Positions 62,162 through 64,000 of a stretch of 64,000 nt of DNA are shown here, piece by piece (within the stretch, counting starts at the first letter, position 1; every line of letters starts with the position of its first letter). The notes beneath the pieces are model-generated. The model ran no database searches. It saw nothing but the letters and a program-made list of their open reading frames with translations, and was not told the origin of the DNA. Both the position numbers and the translations under genes were made by a program. Source of the stretch: Methylophilaceae bacterium (GTDB taxonomy: Bacteria; Pseudomonadota; Gammaproteobacteria; Burkholderiales; Methylophilaceae); NCBI GenBank assembly GCA_013141125.1, contig JABFRO010000001.1, positions 1,178,001 through 1,242,000 of the forward strand, read 5' to 3'.

Positions 62162-62919
62162 GCTTCCTTTCTGATTAACACGGAAACATTGTGATTGCCG
62201 GCGGGTTCAGTGGCGCGGCTGCCGGTAGACATGAAGGCAAACAAATCATGGGCAAAGCCATCCAGCTCGGTCAGAACCATGCGATTGGAGCGGGCAAAGA
62301 AGTTGTAGGCCAATACGGCCGGAATAGCCACGGCCAAGCCTAACGCCGTCATGATGAGTGCTTCACCTACCGGCCCGGCGACTTTATCCAAAGTACTCTG
62401 GCCGCTGGCACCTATGCTGATTAGCGCGTGGTAAACGCCCCACACGGTGCCAAACAGACCGACAAAGGGTGCGCTGGAGCCAACCGAGGCCAGTATGGTC
62501 AAGCCGGATTCCAATCTGGCAGTATCCTGCTCCATGGAGCGGCGCAGGGAACGCGTCAGAAACTCTTCTTCCGTTCCGGCTTCAATCAGGCGCTGATTGG
62601 TTTTTGCGCCATGTTGTGCAATGGCTCTGAATCCATGTTGCGCCAGATGGGAAAACGGGTCGCGCGGCTTGCCATCATTTAAACGTCTGGCGACGACGTT
62701 CAGATCCGGTGCCTCCCAGAATACCTGTAGAAATTTCTGTGCATGTTTGCGCATACGCAGGTTGGCAATGGTTTTAGTGAGAATCAGATACCAGGTGGCT
62801 ACCGACATCAGCGCTAGCACGATTAACAGAAACGTGCTTAGGCCATCGACCTGGTTTAAAAAATTGGCAAAACCCAATGTTTCCATAGCGTGTGTTTGTT
62901 GACTTAGCGTTTGTGGCAT
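62158..62919 (-). CDS. exbB: Biopolymer transport protein ExbB
   Basis: MotA/TolQ/ExbB family with three membrane helices (STFLLIVLALMSVATWYLIL; LASVGSSAPFVGLFGTVWGV; LIMTALGLAVAIPAVLAYNF). The ATG at 62919 with AAAGG is preferred; the frame is open back to 63006 inside tonB. It starts two bases after the tonB stop codon. Confidence 0.94.
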   Translation of the reverse strand: MPQTLSQQTHAMETLGFANFLNQVDGLSTFLLIVLALMSVATWYLILTKTIANLRMRKHAQKFLQVFWEAPDLNVVARRLNDGKPRDPFSHLAQHGFRAIAQHGAKTNQRLIEAGTEEEFLTRSLRRSMEQDTARLESGLTILASVGSSAPFVGLFGTVWGVYHALISIGASGQSTLDKVAGPVGEALIMTALGLAVAIPAVLAYNFFARSNRMVLTELDGFAHDLFAFMSTGSRATEPAGNHNVSVLIRKEA

Positions 62920-62921
62920 GA

Positions 62922-63647
62922 CTAACCTTTCAGATTGAATTGAATCGGGACAATAACCCACGCGGCTACGGGCTGGCCGCCTTGACGCGCAGGAACAAAT
63001 TTCCATTGCCGCACCGTGTCTGCGGCACGTTCGTCCAGCCGTGAAAAACCACTGGATTTGTGTATATTCACTTGTGATGGCTGACCCCCAACCTCTACAT
63101 GCACGCGCAGTAACACGCGGCCTTCTTCGTGCAGTTTGCGCGAGAGCGCGGGATAAGCCGGTGAGGGGTTATCCAAATAATCCGCGTTGAACCTCGGCTG
63201 TTCTATGGGCGGCTCTTCCTTAGGGGAAGCTTGGCTTAGCTTGACTGGCTCTTGCTGTGGTTCGATAGCCTGAGGTGTTTCAGTCTGCGCTTCCGGTTTT
63301 TGTTCAGAAGCCGTTGCCGGTGTGATTTCACGGGTATTGGCGACCAGTTGCGGCTCTGGTTTTTTGGGGGGAGTCGTTGCTTTTGGTTTAACTGGTTCTT
63401 GAGCCGACTTGGGCTGCACTGGCAAAGGCTTGGGCGCTTCAATTTTTTCGGGTTTGGATTCGGGCGTAATCAGGCTAATTTGCATGGACTTTTCTTCCGC
63501 TAGCTGAATTGGCTTCTGATAACTTGCCAATGCCAACAGCAAGCCGGTGTGCGCTATTAGCACAAGCCCCAGCATGCTGTATGACAGACGCTTGTTTTCA
63601 CTATTTGAAGAAAAATAAACCAAATCCACTTGAATGATTCCAACCAT
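62922..63647 (-). CDS. tonB: Energy transducer TonB
   Basis: One N-terminal helix (MLGLVLIAHTGLLLALASY), a long Pro/Lys/Glu-rich periplasmic spacer (about residues 60-150), and a C-terminal TonB domain (NPSPAYPALSRKLHEEGRVL, VNIHKSSGFSRLDERAADTV, VPIQFNLKG). It couples the proton gradient to outer-membrane receptors such as the Fiu-like one in this window. No Shine-Dalgarno is obvious at 63647, so a slightly later start is possible. Confidence 0.93.
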   Translation of the reverse strand: MVGIIQVDLVYFSSNSENKRLSYSMLGLVLIAHTGLLLALASYQKPIQLAEEKSMQISLITPESKPEKIEAPKPLPVQPKSAQEPVKPKATTPPKKPEPQLVANTREITPATASEQKPEAQTETPQAIEPQQEPVKLSQASPKEEPPIEQPRFNADYLDNPSPAYPALSRKLHEEGRVLLRVHVEVGGQPSQVNIHKSSGFSRLDERAADTVRQWKFVPARQGGQPVAAWVIVPIQFNLKG

Positions 63648-63746
63648 TTAACTATGAGCATTAAGCTCAATATCGCCCTATAGGCTAAATTAAAAAAATG
63701 GCTGGCTTCCGGCAGTTAAGTGTCCGGTGGCTGGCAGAGGGAGAAA
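63648..63746 (-). promoter_or_regulatory. hemP-tonB spacer with weak hairpin and T-run
   Basis: On the minus strand CCGGACACTTAACTGCCGG followed by AAGCCAGCCATTTTTTT could be a weak terminator or attenuator that lowers expression of tonB relative to hemP. Confidence 0.35.
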
Positions 63747-63947
63747 CTATTTAGTCAGAATCAGCTTGCCCTTGCTGGTAATGCGCAAACGGTATTCTTC
63801 ACCGGCATGCTCTATCACCAATTCATTGGCGCTACCAAACAACTCGGGGCTGTAATAGCGCGGCCGTTCAAACGGCTTGCGTACAGCCACTTCGGTTGGT
63901 TTGGCTGTAGCAGGGATTACATCCGGCTTATTCTTGATTTGACCCAT
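63747..63947 (-). CDS. hemP: Hemin uptake protein HemP
   Basis: 66 residues, of which the last 45 form the HemP domain (YSPELFGSANELVIEHAGEEY, RLRITSKGKLILTK). HemP proteins are small, Fur-regulated and often first in haem or iron uptake operons; in Burkholderia HemP acts as a positive regulator of haem uptake. Fur box and promoter lie directly upstream. Confidence 0.93.
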   Translation of the reverse strand: MGQIKNKPDVIPATAKPTEVAVRKPFERPRYYSPELFGSANELVIEHAGEEYRLRITSKGKLILTK

Positions 63948-63954
63948 GATATGT

Positions 63955-63985
63955 AAATGATAATTATTCTCATTTATAAAGTCAA
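63955..63985 (-). promoter_or_regulatory. Fur-controlled promoter of the hemP-tonB operon
   Basis: On the minus strand: -35 TTGACT (63980-63985), 17 bp spacer, -10 TATCAT (63957-63962). The 21-bp Fur box AAATGAGAATAATTATCATT(T) at 63955-63975 overlaps the -10, as expected for iron-dependent repression. Confidence 0.85.
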
Positions 63986-64000
63986 CACTTTTGGCACCTG

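Noticed and set aside
61706-62194. 162-codon plus-strand ORF
   Set aside because: Antisense to exbD, whose helix and Asp27 are unmistakable.
1-64000. tRNA, rRNA, riboswitch or prophage genes
   Set aside because: I looked in the intergenic stretches for cloverleaf ends, rRNA-like conserved cores and phage structural genes and saw none; a covariance-model scan was not possible here.

Overview
This window looks like chromosomal DNA of a betaproteobacterium with roughly 50% GC. The gene content (an isc cluster with hscBA-fdx, a cyclic beta-1,2-glucan synthase, a multihaem cytochrome/porin locus, a type IV pilin, a large TonB iron-uptake block and an encapsulated-ferritin remnant) would suit a Nitrosomonadales/Gallionellaceae-like, iron-handling organism. 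That placement is inference from gene content only. I saw no rRNA, tRNA, CRISPR or prophage.

Layout. 1-13.4 kb: envelope and stress genes, including a two-domain kinase, outer-membrane phospholipase A, YihY, DUF302, DUF6544, a flavodoxin, a peroxiredoxin-glutaredoxin fusion coupled to a dihydrolipoyl-dehydrogenase-like reductase, a phospholipase-D lipoprotein and two secreted low-complexity proteins. 13.5-17.7 kb: a repeat-rich patch. It carries a RAYT transposase, at least four GTAG-headed REP pairs plus a half copy that truncates an encapsulated-ferritin gene, a TumE/TumA-like and a HigBA-like toxin-antitoxin pair, and a sigma-54-driven type IV pilin. 18.0-21.0 kb: a seven-haem cytochrome, an outer-membrane beta-barrel with a periplasmic helical domain, and a five-haem paralogous cytochrome, together a candidate porin-cytochrome electron conduit. 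21.1-24.0 kb: ammonium transporter, a degenerate IS5-type element and a small lipoprotein. 24.2-34.9 kb: a giant NdvB-type cyclic glucan synthase, divergent from two DUF4398/OmpA lipoproteins and a coiled-coil protein. 35-40.5 kb: alcohol dehydrogenase, cytochrome b561, cytochrome P450 and a B12-dependent radical SAM protein. 40.7-46.8 kb: pgsA, uvrC, a decayed adenine methyltransferase/restriction protein carrying two in-frame repeat insertions, and a TctDE-like two-component pair. 46.9-54.7 kb: two small secreted proteins and the isc operon (iscR, a second NifS-like desulfurase, iscS, iscU, iscA, hscB, hscA, fdx) behind a recognisable IscR site. 55-64 kb: iron acquisition. It has a Fur-boxed hemP promoter, tonB-exbB-exbD, a DUF2325 protein, PepSY and cytochrome b561 membrane proteins, then a Fiu-like siderophore receptor with a PiuC dioxygenase and an FMN alpha-hydroxy-acid oxidase.

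How it fits together. Iron appears in several roles: uptake (hemP/TonB/Fiu), Fe-S assembly (isc), storage (a broken encapsulated ferritin) and possibly extracellular electron exchange (cytochrome-porin locus). A 16-bp palindrome of the form TGTGCG-N4-CGCACA lies in four divergent promoter regions (about 4.2, 7.1, 11.8 and 33.0 kb) in front of stress and envelope genes. It may define a shared regulon. Mobile repeats (REP pairs, a 142-bp element with perfect 21-bp terminal repeats, palindromic in-frame insertions) have visibly remodelled several genes.
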